Source of the DNA: Dactylosporangium vinaceum
GTDB lineage: Bacteria > Actinomycetota > Actinomycetes > Mycobacteriales > Micromonosporaceae
NCBI RefSeq assembly: GCF_019904175.1
Contig: NZ_CP061913.1
Coordinates: 496,001-560,000 of the forward strand
Reading direction: 5' to 3'
DNA length: 64,000 bases
Under the pieces are notes generated by a model. The model worked only from the letters and a program-made list of their open reading frames with translations. It did not search any database and was not told where the DNA came from. Below are positions 17,901-26,777 of this stretch, piece by piece (within the stretch, counting starts at the first letter, position 1; every line of letters begins with the position of its first letter). The translations under genes were made by a program, and so were the position numbers.

Positions 17901-19093
17901 AGCGGGACGACACCGCCGCGCGGCCCCGGTCAAAGCCGCTGCGAGTGGCGCTGGTGCTGAAGACGGCGGAGGGCGGCCGCTGGACTTTGCCGCACGTCGA
18001 CGAGCTGCGCGCGCGGGGCCACGAGGTGGTCGCGGTCCTGCCGCCCGGCAGCGAGGGGCGGCTGCGCAAGGCCCTGCACGACCGGGGCGTCGACGTGATC
18101 CAGTCCGCGTTCGACTTCCGCTTCCGGCCCGCGCCGAAGACCCTGACCGGCCTGCTCGGGCTGCGCCGGCAGCTCAAGACCGTCGCCCCGGACGTGCTGC
18201 ACTACCACCTGTACGCCTCCGCGCTCGCCTGCCGCCTCGCCGCGCTCGGCCTGGACGTCGCCAAGGTGCACATGGTGCCGGGGCCGCTGTTCCTGGAGTC
18301 GCCGCTCATCCGTCAGGTGGAGCGGCTCCTGTGCCGGCTCGACGACGTCACCATCGGCGGCAGCGCGCACATCGCGAAGCTGTACCGCGCGATGGGCCTC
18401 AGCCCCGAGCGCACCCCGGCGATCCCGTACGGCGTCGACACCGACGACTTCACCCCGCCCTCGCCGGCGCACCGGGCCGCGGCGCGCGACGCCCTGTGCG
18501 CCGGCGACGACACGTTCGTGGTGTGCATGGTCGCCTACGTGTACGCCCCGAAGCGCCTCACCCACCGGGGCCGCGGCGTGAAGGGCCACGACGTACTCCT
18601 CAAGGCCTGGCAGGAGTTCGTCAGGGATCGCCCGGACGCGAAGCTGGTGCTGCTCGGCGGCGGCTTCGACGCGGCCGGGGCGGCGCACAAGCGCGAGCTG
18701 CTGGAGCGCTTCGACGTCACCGGCGACCCGACGATCGAGTGGCACGACTCGGCCCTCGACGTGCGCGACTGCTACGCGGCGGCCGACCTCAGCGTGAGCC
18801 CGTCACTGTCGGAGAACCACGGCGCCGCCGTCGAGGCCGCGGCCATGGGCGTGCCGAGCATCGTCTCCGACGCCGGGGCCCTGCCCGAGGTCGTCGACCC
18901 GGCGTCGGGCTGGTGCGTGCCGGCCGACGACCCGCCGGCGCTGCTGGGCGCGCTGCGCCGGGCCCACGCCGACTTCCTGACCGGCGCCCTGAGACGCCGG
19001 GGTGAGCTGGCCCGCGACCGGGCCGAGCGGCTCTTCGCCCAGCGCCCGGCCGCCCGGGCCGTCGCCGACGTCCTGGAACAGGCCGCCCGATGA
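17897..19093 (+). CDS. GT4-family glycosyltransferase
   Basis: 398 residues from ATG 17897. GT-B fold: N-terminal domain with LHYHLYASALACRLAAL and an acceptor-site loop MVPGPLFLESP; C-terminal domain with IPYGVDTDDF, LVLLGGG and the nucleotide-sugar motif SPSLSENHGAAVEAAAMGVPSIVSDAGALPEVV (E-x7-E type). It probably adds a sugar to the lipid-linked repeat unit in the cytoplasm. Coupled upstream to the acetyltransferase and downstream to the flippase. Confidence 0.92.
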   Translation: MKRDDTAARPRSKPLRVALVLKTAEGGRWTLPHVDELRARGHEVVAVLPPGSEGRLRKALHDRGVDVIQSAFDFRFRPAPKTLTGLLGLRRQLKTVAPDVLHYHLYASALACRLAALGLDVAKVHMVPGPLFLESPLIRQVERLLCRLDDVTIGGSAHIAKLYRAMGLSPERTPAIPYGVDTDDFTPPSPAHRAAARDALCAGDDTFVVCMVAYVYAPKRLTHRGRGVKGHDVLLKAWQEFVRDRPDAKLVLLGGGFDAAGAAHKRELLERFDVTGDPTIEWHDSALDVRDCYAAADLSVSPSLSENHGAAVEAAAMGVPSIVSDAGALPEVVDPASGWCVPADDPPALLGALRRAHADFLTGALRRRGELARDRAERLFAQRPAARAVADVLEQAAR

Positions 19094-20394
19094 CCACCAC
19101 CAGGCAGCCGGGCGACACAGGCCATCGCCGGCGCGACGGAGTCAGCCGGCGCCGGCATCGCCCGGCGGCGCTGCCGAGCTTCAGCGGCAACCTCAGCTGG
19201 AGCGTGGCCGGCAACGGCGGCTACGCGCTGTGCCAGTGGTTCGTGCTCGTCGTCATCGCGCGGCTGGGCAACCCCGGCATGGTCGGCGACTACGCGCTCG
19301 GCCTGGCCGTCGGCGCGCCGATCGTGCTGCTGGGCAACCTGTCGCTGCGCACGGTGCTCGTCACCGACCCCAACGGCGACCACCCGTTCCGGCGCTACCT
19401 GTCGATCCGGCTGGCCGGCATGGCGCTGGCCATGGGGGCCGTGTCCGCCGCCGTGGTGCTGTTCGACCTGCCCGCCGCCGTGGTGCTGCTGGTGGGTGCG
19501 GCCAAGGCGTTCGACGGCGCCGGCGACATCTACCTGGGCCTGCTGCAGCGCCACCACGACCAGCGCAGCATCGCCATCGCCCAGCTCGTCAACGGCGGCC
19601 TGACCGTCACCATGGTCGCCGCCCTGCTTTACGGGACCAGCAGCATCGCGTGGGCCGCGGCCGGCTCCGCCGGGGCGTCGCTGCTCACCTGGGTCGTGTG
19701 CTGCGTCCCGTTCGCCGGCCGCTTCCACAACCGGCCCGACCCGCGGACCCGCCAGCACACGCACCGGGCGGCCGGTGGCGTCGCCGAGCTGCTGTGGATC
19801 GCGCTGCCGCTGGGGCTGGCCTCCGGGCTCTCGTCGCTGACCATCAACGTGCCGCGGTACGCGCTGGAGCACCGGCTCGGCGCGACGGCGCTGGGCGTGT
19901 TCGCCGCCGCCGGATTCCTGGTGCTCACCGGCAACGTGTTCTTCTCCGCCATCGCCCAGACCCTGCTGCCCCGGCTGACCCAGCTGCGCCGCAACGGTAC
20001 CCCCGCGGGCTTCCGGAGTCTGCTCGTGCAGTCACTGCTCGGTGTCGGGGTGGCCGGCGGCCTCGGTGTGTGGGCGGCCGCGCTGTTCGGCGCGGGCGTC
20101 CTGCGGCGGCTCTACGGCTGGCAGTACGCCGGGGCCGAGGCCGGTCGGGTGCTCACCGTGCTCACCCTGGCGACGGCGCTCGGCGGGGTCTGCTTCGTGC
20201 TCGACGCCGGCCTGTCCGCGGCCCGCCGCTTCACCGGCCAGCTCGCGGTCAACGGGGTAGTGCTCGTCACCGCCGCCCTGGCCGCGCTGGCCCTGGTGCC
20301 GCGCTACGGCGCGCTCGGCGCCGCCTGGACCACCGCGGTCGCCGCTGCCGTCCACTGTGGACTCAAGTGGGAGGTGCTGCGGCGTGCCCTTTGA
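19090..20394 (+). CDS. Polysaccharide flippase (Wzx/MATE-like)
   Basis: 434 residues with about 12-14 hydrophobic helices and no soluble domain. The first helix region NLSWSVAGNGGYALCQWFVL and the pattern of paired helices fit the polysaccharide-exporter family. It would move the undecaprenyl-linked repeat unit across the membrane. It lies between a glycosyltransferase (4-bp overlap) and the Wzy-like polymerase (11-bp overlap), the classical order for a Wzx/Wzy system. Confidence 0.87.
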   Translation: MTTTRQPGDTGHRRRDGVSRRRHRPAALPSFSGNLSWSVAGNGGYALCQWFVLVVIARLGNPGMVGDYALGLAVGAPIVLLGNLSLRTVLVTDPNGDHPFRRYLSIRLAGMALAMGAVSAAVVLFDLPAAVVLLVGAAKAFDGAGDIYLGLLQRHHDQRSIAIAQLVNGGLTVTMVAALLYGTSSIAWAAAGSAGASLLTWVVCCVPFAGRFHNRPDPRTRQHTHRAAGGVAELLWIALPLGLASGLSSLTINVPRYALEHRLGATALGVFAAAGFLVLTGNVFFSAIAQTLLPRLTQLRRNGTPAGFRSLLVQSLLGVGVAGGLGVWAAALFGAGVLRRLYGWQYAGAEAGRVLTVLTLATALGGVCFVLDAGLSAARRFTGQLAVNGVVLVTAALAALALVPRYGALGAAWTTAVAAAVHCGLKWEVLRRAL

Positions 20395-21601
20395 CCTCGC
20401 GAACCAGCCCTGGTGGTCGGCCGTCCTCGCCGCGCTGGCCGTGCCGCTGCTGCTGGTCGTGGGGGGCCGCCGCGACATGCTGGCCTACCTGGCCGCATAC
20501 TTCCTGCTCTTCGGCTTCGGCCCGGTGGTGAGCTACCAGCTGGGCGGCACCATCTACTTCGGCACCAACACGCTGCTGATCGGCCGGGCCGCGCTGGGCC
20601 TGCTGCTCGCGTTCACGGGCGTCGTCGCCGTCGGCGTGCTGCTGCGCCAGCGCCGCGACATCCGGGATCCGCGGCAGGGCCTGGACCGGCAGCGGCGGAT
20701 GCCGCTGGTGCCCGCGGTGCTGGCCCTGCTCACCCTCTACGCGCTCGCGGTGCTGGCCTGGGGCGGCCCCGCGTTCCTGGCCGGGACGAAGCTCGACCGG
20801 ATCGCCGTCGCCGGCCCGTTCCACTACGACTACCTGCTGCTGGAGATGTGCGCGTGCGCGCTGTACTTCATCGCGCAGGAGACGTCGACCGGCCGCTTCG
20901 CGTATCGGGTCAACCTCGGCGTGTACATCGCCTACTGCCTGGCCACCGGGGAGCGTGACTTCATCTTCGTGCTGTTCGCGCTGGTACTGCACCGCGAACT
21001 CGTGCGCGAGGAGCGCCGCATCCCGCGCTCGGTGCTGTGGGGAGCCGGGCTGGCCGTCGGCGCCACCGCGCTGTTCGCGCTGCGCGGCGGCGGCGCACCC
21101 GGCGACAGCGACGCCTCGCAGATCCTCAACCAGGGCTCGGTGCTCTTCGTCGACACGTGGGTGATGGGCCACGTGCCGTCGACGGAGCCGTACCAGCACG
21201 GGGCCAGCTACCTGCGCGCGCTGGTGAACCTGATCCCCGGCCAGCACCAGACCCCGCTCGCGCAGTGGCTCGTGGACCGGTACGCCCCCGGCAGCTTCTC
21301 CGGCTACGGCTTCTCGCTCACCGGCGAGGCCTACGCGAACTTCGGCCTCTACGGCGTCCCGGCCCTGTTCGCGCTGCTGACCGCCGCCCACCGCTGGCTG
21401 GTCAACCGCATCGACCGGGCCCCGGTCTACGCCTACGCCAGCATCCTGTTCACGGTGGCCTGGATGTACGGCTTCCGCGGCGAGAGCCAGTCGCTGCTCA
21501 AGACCGTCGTCTACGGCGCGGTCTTCTTCGGCGTCATCCGCGCGGTCTCGGCCAAGGTCGTCACCGATGACGAGGAGGCCCGCGAGTGCGCCTCTGTGTG
21601 A
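20384..21601 (+). CDS. Wzy-like polysaccharide polymerase (multi-pass)
   Basis: 405 residues from GTG 20384, chosen because GGGAGG precedes it and it overlaps the flippase stop by only 11 bp. About ten membrane helices; a large periplasmic loop around 230-300 holds PSTEPYQHGASYLRALVNLIPG and GYGFSLTGEAYANFG, a layout typical of O-antigen-polymerase-type proteins (oligosaccharide repeat unit polymerase). Sequence identity within this group is low, so the call rests on topology, loop pattern and position. Confidence 0.82.
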   Translation: MPFDLANQPWWSAVLAALAVPLLLVVGGRRDMLAYLAAYFLLFGFGPVVSYQLGGTIYFGTNTLLIGRAALGLLLAFTGVVAVGVLLRQRRDIRDPRQGLDRQRRMPLVPAVLALLTLYALAVLAWGGPAFLAGTKLDRIAVAGPFHYDYLLLEMCACALYFIAQETSTGRFAYRVNLGVYIAYCLATGERDFIFVLFALVLHRELVREERRIPRSVLWGAGLAVGATALFALRGGGAPGDSDASQILNQGSVLFVDTWVMGHVPSTEPYQHGASYLRALVNLIPGQHQTPLAQWLVDRYAPGSFSGYGFSLTGEAYANFGLYGVPALFALLTAAHRWLVNRIDRAPVYAYASILFTVAWMYGFRGESQSLLKTVVYGAVFFGVIRAVSAKVVTDDEEARECASV

Positions 21602-22779
21602 CGACCGAGCAGCGGTACCTGCGCACGCCGGACGGGCGCGTCTGGTCCACCTCGGATGCCGGCAACGAGTTCTGGCAACGGTATCGCCCCGTGTTCGACG
21701 AGGTCCGCGTCGTGGCCCGCTGCGCGCCGGTCCCGGGCGCCCCGGTCGATGCGCGGCGGGTCGACGGCAACGGCGTCGAGGTCTACGGGCTGCCCCACTA
21801 CGTCGGACCCATCGGCTTCATCCGGCAGCTCGGACGGCTGCGCAAGGCGGTCCGGGCGGCCTTTGCGCCCGAGGACGCCGTGCTGCTCCGGGTGCCGTCC
21901 GCCGTCGCGGGCAAGCCCCGGCAGCCGTTCGGGCTCGAGGTCGTCGGCGATCCCCACGACGTGTTCGCGCCCGGCGTCACCCGGCACCCGCTGCGGCCGC
22001 TGCTGCGCTTGTGGTTCACCCGGCGGCTGCGCGCCCAGTGCCGGGCCGCCTCCGCCGTCGCCTACGTGACCGAGCGCGCGCTGCAGGCCCGCTACCCGGC
22101 CGCGCCCGGCGCCGTCACCGCCGCGTATTCGAGCATCCAGCTCGACGAGGCCGCGTTCGCCGAGCGGCCGCGCCCGGACACCGGCATCGCGCGGGTGCGG
22201 CTCCGGCTGGTCAGCGTCGGCTCACTGGAGCAGCGGTACAAGGGAATCGACACGCTCATCGAGGCCCTGCCCCGCCTGGCCCGCTCGGGGCTGGAGGCGA
22301 GCCTGGTGCACGTCGGTGACGGCCGGTGCCGCCCCGAGCTGGAGCGGCTGGTCCGCGAGCGTCGGCTCGGCGGCCGGGTCTCCTTCGCCGGGGCCGTCCC
22401 GCCCGGCGCGCCCGTGCGGCTGTTCCTCGACGACGCCGACCTCTTCGTGCTCCCCTCGCGCACGGAGGGCCTGCCCCGGGCCCTGATCGAGGCCATGGCC
22501 CGCGGCCTGCCCGCGGTGGCCAGCAACGTCGGCGGCGTCCCCGAGCTGCTCGGCCCCTCGCGGATGGTGCCGCCGGACGACCCCGAGGCCCTGGCCCGGG
22601 CGATCACGGCGCTCGCCGCCAACCCGGCCGCCATGGCCGCCGCGTCGGCGCTGAACCTGGCCCGGGCGCGGACGTACTCCGCCGAGACCCTCACCCGCCG
22701 GCGCGCGGACTTCTACCGCGCCCTGCGGGTCCTCACCGCCCCCGATCGAGTCGAGGAGGTGGTCGGCGGTGCCGATTGA
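21586..22779 (+). CDS. GT4-family glycosyltransferase
   Basis: 397 residues from GTG 21586 with GAGGAGG upstream, overlapping the polymerase by 16 bp. N-terminal acceptor domain begins MRLCVTTEQRYLRTPDGRVW; C-terminal GT1/GT4 domain has VSVGSLEQRYKGIDTLIEALPRL, LVHVGDGRCRPELERLV and LFVLPSRTEGLPRALIEAMARGLPAVASNVGGVPEL with the E-x7-E pair. Probably adds a further sugar of the repeat unit. Confidence 0.92.
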   Translation: MRLCVTTEQRYLRTPDGRVWSTSDAGNEFWQRYRPVFDEVRVVARCAPVPGAPVDARRVDGNGVEVYGLPHYVGPIGFIRQLGRLRKAVRAAFAPEDAVLLRVPSAVAGKPRQPFGLEVVGDPHDVFAPGVTRHPLRPLLRLWFTRRLRAQCRAASAVAYVTERALQARYPAAPGAVTAAYSSIQLDEAAFAERPRPDTGIARVRLRLVSVGSLEQRYKGIDTLIEALPRLARSGLEASLVHVGDGRCRPELERLVRERRLGGRVSFAGAVPPGAPVRLFLDDADLFVLPSRTEGLPRALIEAMARGLPAVASNVGGVPELLGPSRMVPPDDPEALARAITALAANPAAMAAASALNLARARTYSAETLTRRRADFYRALRVLTAPDRVEEVVGGAD

Positions 22780-24574
22780 ACAACTGAAGCAGCTGTTGCG
22801 GACCCGGAGGCGGCGGCTGGTGGCCGGCGCGATCGTGCTGGTGGTGGTGCTCGCCGGCTTCGGGCTGCGGCTGGCGATCGTCGGCGCGGACGCGGCCGGG
22901 CACTTGCAGCGGGCGGCCACGCTCGTCGGGCAGCTGGAGTCGCAGCTGCGCGGCGGCGACCTGGCCGCGGCCCGGGTCACCGCGGCCGACCTGCGCCGGC
23001 AGACCGCGGCGGCGAGGGCCGACGCGCACGGCCCGAGCTGGTGGCTGGGCAGCGCGCTGCCGGTCGCCGGTGACGACCTGACAGCGGTCGGGGCGGTCGC
23101 CGACGCCGTGGACGCGCTGGCCGCCGAGGTCGTGCCGCCGCTGCTGGACGCGGCCGACGGCATGACCGACGCGATGGGCGGCGCCGGAAAATCGAAGAAT
23201 CAGGACCTCAGGTCGGTGGCGAGCGCGGCACCCCGGATCGCCGCCGCGGCGGCCGTGGCCGAGGCCGCCCGGCAGCGCCTGGCGAAGCTCGACCGCGGCG
23301 GGCTCAACGCCCGGGTGCGCACCGCACTCGACCAGGTCGACGCGGGCCTCGACCGGGTGGTCCCGCTGCTCGACCCGGCGGCCCGGGCGGCGAAGCTGCT
23401 GCCCGCGCTGCTCGGCGCGGACGGGCCGCGGACCTACCTGGTGCTGTTCCAGAACCTCGCCGAGGTCCGGGCCACCGGCGGCATGCCCGGTGCGTTCGCC
23501 GTCGTGCAGGCCGACCACGGCCAGATCTCGCTGGTGGAGCAGGGCACCGCGGCCAAGACGCTGCGCGACTTCGACGCGCCCGTGCTGCCGCTCGACGCGG
23601 ACCAGGAGGACCTGTTCACCAACCGGCTCGGCACCTACCCGGCCGACGTGAACCTGACCCCGGACTTCCCGACCGCGGCCGCGCTGATCCGCGAGATGTA
23701 TCGGCAGCGCTCGGGCCGGGCGGTCGACGGGGTGCTGGCCACCGACCCGGTCGCCCTGGCCTACCTGCTCTCCGCGACCGGCCCGGTCGACGTGCCCGCC
23801 GGTGGCGCGCTGGGCGGCCGGCTGACCGGGGCGACGGCCGTGCGGCAGCTGCTGTCCGAGGTGTACCTCAAGATCGCCGCGGAGCCGGACCAGGACGCCT
23901 ACTTCGCCGGGGCGGCCAAGGCGGTGCTCGACAAGCTCATGGGTGGGGTGCCGATGAGCCAGAATCTGGTGCAGGCGCTCGCCCGGGCGACCGACGAGCG
24001 CCGGCTGCTGGCCTGGAGCGCGCACCCGCAGGAGCAGACCGAGATCGCCCGCACCCCGTTCGCGGGCACGCTGCCGGAGCGCGACGGCCGCCGGCCCACC
24101 GTGGGCGTGTTCCTCAACGACGGCACGGGCGCCAAGCTCGGGTACTACCTGACCCGCTCGGTGCAGCTGGACACCGGCCGCTGCCTCGACGACGGTTCCC
24201 GCCCGCTGCGGCTGACCGTCACGCTCGGCTCGAACGCGCCCAAGAGCGGCCTGCCGCGCAGCGTGCTCGGGCTCAGCCTGGCCGGAGAGGGCGTCATCCG
24301 CACGAACGTGCTCGTCTACGCCCCGACCGGCGGCTCGCCCGTCGCGGCCCGGCAGGACGGCACCGAGGTCGACTTCGGCACCGGCTACGAGAAGGGCCGG
24401 GAGGTCGCGGTCTTCCCCGTCGACCTGGCCCCGGGCGCGACGAGCACCATCGTCGTCGACCTGGTGACCGCGCCGCTCGACACCCGCGACGCGATCGAGC
24501 CCCGGCTCATCACCACACCCGGGATCCAGCCGTGGGCCACCCGGTTGACGCCGGGCCGGCAATGCCGGAATTGA
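22769..24574 (+). CDS. DUF4012 membrane-anchored extracellular protein
   Basis: 601 residues from GTG 22769, overlapping the glycosyltransferase by 11 bp. One N-terminal helix (about 13-33) anchors a long extracytoplasmic domain. ADLRRQTAAARADAHGPSWWLGSALPVAGDDLTAV and YLVLFQNLAEVRATGGMPGAFAVVQADHG are the recognisable blocks of DUF4012, a family common in actinobacterial polysaccharide clusters. The biochemical role is unknown; similarity in layout to LCP proteins suggests work on polysaccharide outside the membrane, which is inference. Confidence 0.9.
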   Translation: MPIEQLKQLLRTRRRRLVAGAIVLVVVLAGFGLRLAIVGADAAGHLQRAATLVGQLESQLRGGDLAAARVTAADLRRQTAAARADAHGPSWWLGSALPVAGDDLTAVGAVADAVDALAAEVVPPLLDAADGMTDAMGGAGKSKNQDLRSVASAAPRIAAAAAVAEAARQRLAKLDRGGLNARVRTALDQVDAGLDRVVPLLDPAARAAKLLPALLGADGPRTYLVLFQNLAEVRATGGMPGAFAVVQADHGQISLVEQGTAAKTLRDFDAPVLPLDADQEDLFTNRLGTYPADVNLTPDFPTAAALIREMYRQRSGRAVDGVLATDPVALAYLLSATGPVDVPAGGALGGRLTGATAVRQLLSEVYLKIAAEPDQDAYFAGAAKAVLDKLMGGVPMSQNLVQALARATDERRLLAWSAHPQEQTEIARTPFAGTLPERDGRRPTVGVFLNDGTGAKLGYYLTRSVQLDTGRCLDDGSRPLRLTVTLGSNAPKSGLPRSVLGLSLAGEGVIRTNVLVYAPTGGSPVAARQDGTEVDFGTGYEKGREVAVFPVDLAPGATSTIVVDLVTAPLDTRDAIEPRLITTPGIQPWATRLTPGRQCRN

Positions 24575-24656
24575 ATTAGTGAGAATTAGTCCGGTTCACC
24601 CCTATCGAGGGGATTTGCCGGGCTAACGTGATCACGGGGAGAGGAAAGGGAGAGCA

Positions 24657-25352
24657 ATGCGAGCACGAACAAGAACGTCGCTGTCAACACTGGCCGGCCT
24701 CGCCGGTGCCGTCGTCGCGGCGGCCGTGCTCGGCGCGCCGACCAGTGCCCAGGCCGCCCCGGAGGCGGCCTATCCGGCGCCCGCGCCGCAGATCCGGGTG
24801 AGCGCCGCGTCGATCCGGGCCGGCGATGCGGTCCGCCTCCAGGGGCGCGGCTTCATGGACGGCGAGCCGGTCGACATCGCCGTGAAGTACAGGAACTCCG
24901 ACACCTACGGTGTGTGCATCACCGGCGACCGCCGGGCTGACGACCGGGGCCGCTTCTCGGCCCGCGTGCGGCTCGACGCCGCCGGCTATGCCGTCATCCG
25001 GGTCATCGGCAAGGAGTCGCACAAGACCCTCAAGGTGGCCGTCCGCGTGAAGGACGGGCACATGCAGTACAACTGGGGCAACGGCTGGGGCGGCTGGCCG
25101 GACGACATCTTCGACGGCACGCCGCTGGCGTCGAACCACCACCGCCACTGGGACGGTCACGACCGCCCGGTCGGCTTCTACGGTCCGTTCCGCGCCGGCT
25201 GGTCGCCGTTCCGCCTCCAGGCGAACGAGACCACCACGACTGCCGCGCCGGAGCACAAGACCTACGGCGCCGACCTGATCCCGGGCATCCTGGGCCTCAC
25301 GGCGCTCGCGGGCAGCGGCTGGATCTCGTTCCGCCGTCGCCGCACGAGCTAG
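24657..25352 (+). CDS. Secreted Ig-like protein with C-terminal membrane anchor, unknown function
   Basis: 231 residues; GGAAAGGGAGAG precedes the ATG. Signal peptide 1-34 (ends AQA-APE). Residues about 45-130 look like an Ig/IPT-type fold (SAASIRAGDAVRLQGRGFMDGEPVDIAV, then RFSARVRLDAAGYAVIRVIG). A Trp/His/Gly-rich segment follows, then a hydrophobic helix (about 205-222) and RRRR tail, a cell-surface anchor arrangement without an LPxTG box. I do not recognise the family. It sits in the polysaccharide cluster and may be a surface protein linked to it. Confidence 0.75.
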   Translation: MRARTRTSLSTLAGLAGAVVAAAVLGAPTSAQAAPEAAYPAPAPQIRVSAASIRAGDAVRLQGRGFMDGEPVDIAVKYRNSDTYGVCITGDRRADDRGRFSARVRLDAAGYAVIRVIGKESHKTLKVAVRVKDGHMQYNWGNGWGGWPDDIFDGTPLASNHHRHWDGHDRPVGFYGPFRAGWSPFRLQANETTTTAAPEHKTYGADLIPGILGLTALAGSGWISFRRRRTS

Positions 25353-25358
25353 GTGCTC

Positions 25359-25399
25359 GGTTCGCGAAGCATCGCGCCGCTGTGCGAACCGATGCTTCG
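25359..25399 (+). terminator. Overlapping inverted repeats, possible terminator or attenuator
   Basis: A 10-bp perfect stem (25365-25374 with 25390-25399, 15-nt loop) starts 13 nt after the secreted-protein stop. A second 6-bp pairing (25359-25364 with 25385-25390) interlocks with it, so the two cannot both form simply. It lies about 80 nt before the dehydrogenase start. Confidence 0.5.
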
Positions 25400-25480
25400 G
25401 ACGTATCACTTTTGAGTATCCTCCTTGGCCCGTCGGGTGTTGCTGCCCGGCGGGCCGAGTGCTTCCCGAAAAGGATGATC

Positions 25481-26743
25481 ATGGGCAAAGTCGTCATCAT
25501 CGGGCAGGGGTACGTCGGCCTGCCGCTGGCCATCCGGGCCGTCGAGGCGGGCGACGACGTCGTCGGGCTCGACGTCGACACGGACCGCATCAAGGCGCTC
25601 GGCGCCGGGCTCTCGTTCGTCGAGGACATCTCCGACGAGCGGCTCGCGCGGGCGCTGGAGACCGGGCGCTACCGCCCGACCGACGACTACGCCGACGCGG
25701 CCGGCTTCGACACCTGCGCCATCACGGTGCCCACCCCGCTCACCGACGGGGTACCGGACATCAGCCACATCGAGCACGCCGCCATCGCGATCGCGCCGTA
25801 CCTGCGGCCCGGCTGCACGGTGATCCTGGAGTCGACCACCTACCCCGGCACCACCGAGCAGGTGCTGCGGCCACTGCTCGAGCACGCCAGCGGGCTGCGC
25901 ACCCCCGACGACTTCCACCTCGGCTACAGCCCCGAGCGGATCGACCCGGGCAACCCGACCTGGCACCTGGAGAACACGCCCAAGCTGGTGTCCGGCATCG
26001 ACGCGAGCTCGCTCGCCGCCACCCGCGCGTTCTACGAGCGGTTCGTCGAGCGCACGGTCCCGGTCTCCGCCCCGCGCACCGCCGAGCTCACGAAGCTCTT
26101 CGAGAACACGTTCCGGCACATCAACATCGCGCTCGTCAACGAGCTCGCGATCGTGGCCAACCAGCTCGGCGTCGACGTGCGCGAGGCGATCGGCGCGGCC
26201 GCGACGAAGCCATTCGGGTTCATGGCTTTCGACCCCGGCCCGGGCGTCGGCGGACACTGCCTGCCGATCGACCCGTCATACCTGTCATGGCAGGTCAAGC
26301 GCGAGGTCGGGCAGCGGTTCCGGTTCATCGAGCTGGCCAACGACGTCAACGAGGGCATGCCGCGATACGTCGTGCAGCGCCTCGCGGCCGGGCTCAACAC
26401 CCGGTTCAAGCCGGTCAACGGCAGCCGGGTCCTGCTGCTCGGCCTGGCCTACAAGAGCAACGTCGGCGACCTGCGCGAGTCGCCGGCCCGGGCGGTCGCC
26501 GAGCTGCTCGTCGACCTCGGCGCCGACGTGCGCGCGGTCGAGCCGCACGCGCTGCCGCGTGACGTGGGCAACCTCGGCCCGGTCACGCTCGTCGACCTGA
26601 CCGCGGCCGAGGTCGCGGCGGCCGACGCGGTGGTGCTGCTCACCGACCACGACGACTTCGACTATGCGCTCGTGGAGGAGCACGCACAGTACATCTTCGA
26701 CACCCGCAATCGTTGCCAAGGTCGCGTTGTCGAGCGCCTGTAA
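25481..26743 (+). CDS. UDP-sugar dehydrogenase (WecC/UDP-ManNAc-dehydrogenase-like)
   Basis: 420 residues from ATG 25481 (AAAAGG six bases upstream; another in-frame ATG is two codons earlier). NAD-binding VVIIGQGYVGLPLAIRAVEAG, then SPERIDPGNPTWHLENTPKLVSG, KLFENTFRHINIALVNELA and the catalytic cysteine Cys260 in GVGGHCLPIDPSYL. This oxidises C6 of a UDP-hexose or UDP-HexNAc to the uronate, giving an acidic sugar for the polymer. The PERIDPGN and FRHINIALVNE blocks fit the UDP-N-acetyl-hexosamine dehydrogenase branch better than UDP-glucose dehydrogenase. Confidence 0.92.
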   Translation: MGKVVIIGQGYVGLPLAIRAVEAGDDVVGLDVDTDRIKALGAGLSFVEDISDERLARALETGRYRPTDDYADAAGFDTCAITVPTPLTDGVPDISHIEHAAIAIAPYLRPGCTVILESTTYPGTTEQVLRPLLEHASGLRTPDDFHLGYSPERIDPGNPTWHLENTPKLVSGIDASSLAATRAFYERFVERTVPVSAPRTAELTKLFENTFRHINIALVNELAIVANQLGVDVREAIGAAATKPFGFMAFDPGPGVGGHCLPIDPSYLSWQVKREVGQRFRFIELANDVNEGMPRYVVQRLAAGLNTRFKPVNGSRVLLLGLAYKSNVGDLRESPARAVAELLVDLGADVRAVEPHALPRDVGNLGPVTLVDLTAAEVAAADAVVLLTDHDDFDYALVEEHAQYIFDTRNRCQGRVVERL

Positions 26744-26765
26744 GGCGGCTCCCAGCGGAGTTCGA

Positions 26766-26771
26766 TAGCCT
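26766..26771 (+). promoter_or_regulatory. -10-like box of a probable leaderless start
   Basis: TAGCCT lies exactly six bases before the GTG start at 26778, and there is no Shine-Dalgarno sequence. The same spacing (TAGGCT, six bases, GTG) precedes the methyltransferase at 51927. No good -35 box was identified. Confidence 0.45.
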
Positions 26772-26777
26772 GCCGCG

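Noticed and set aside
25359..25399. True H-type pseudoknot
   Set aside because: The two stems are adjacent with zero-length crossing loops, which is sterically unlikely; alternative hairpins are more plausible.
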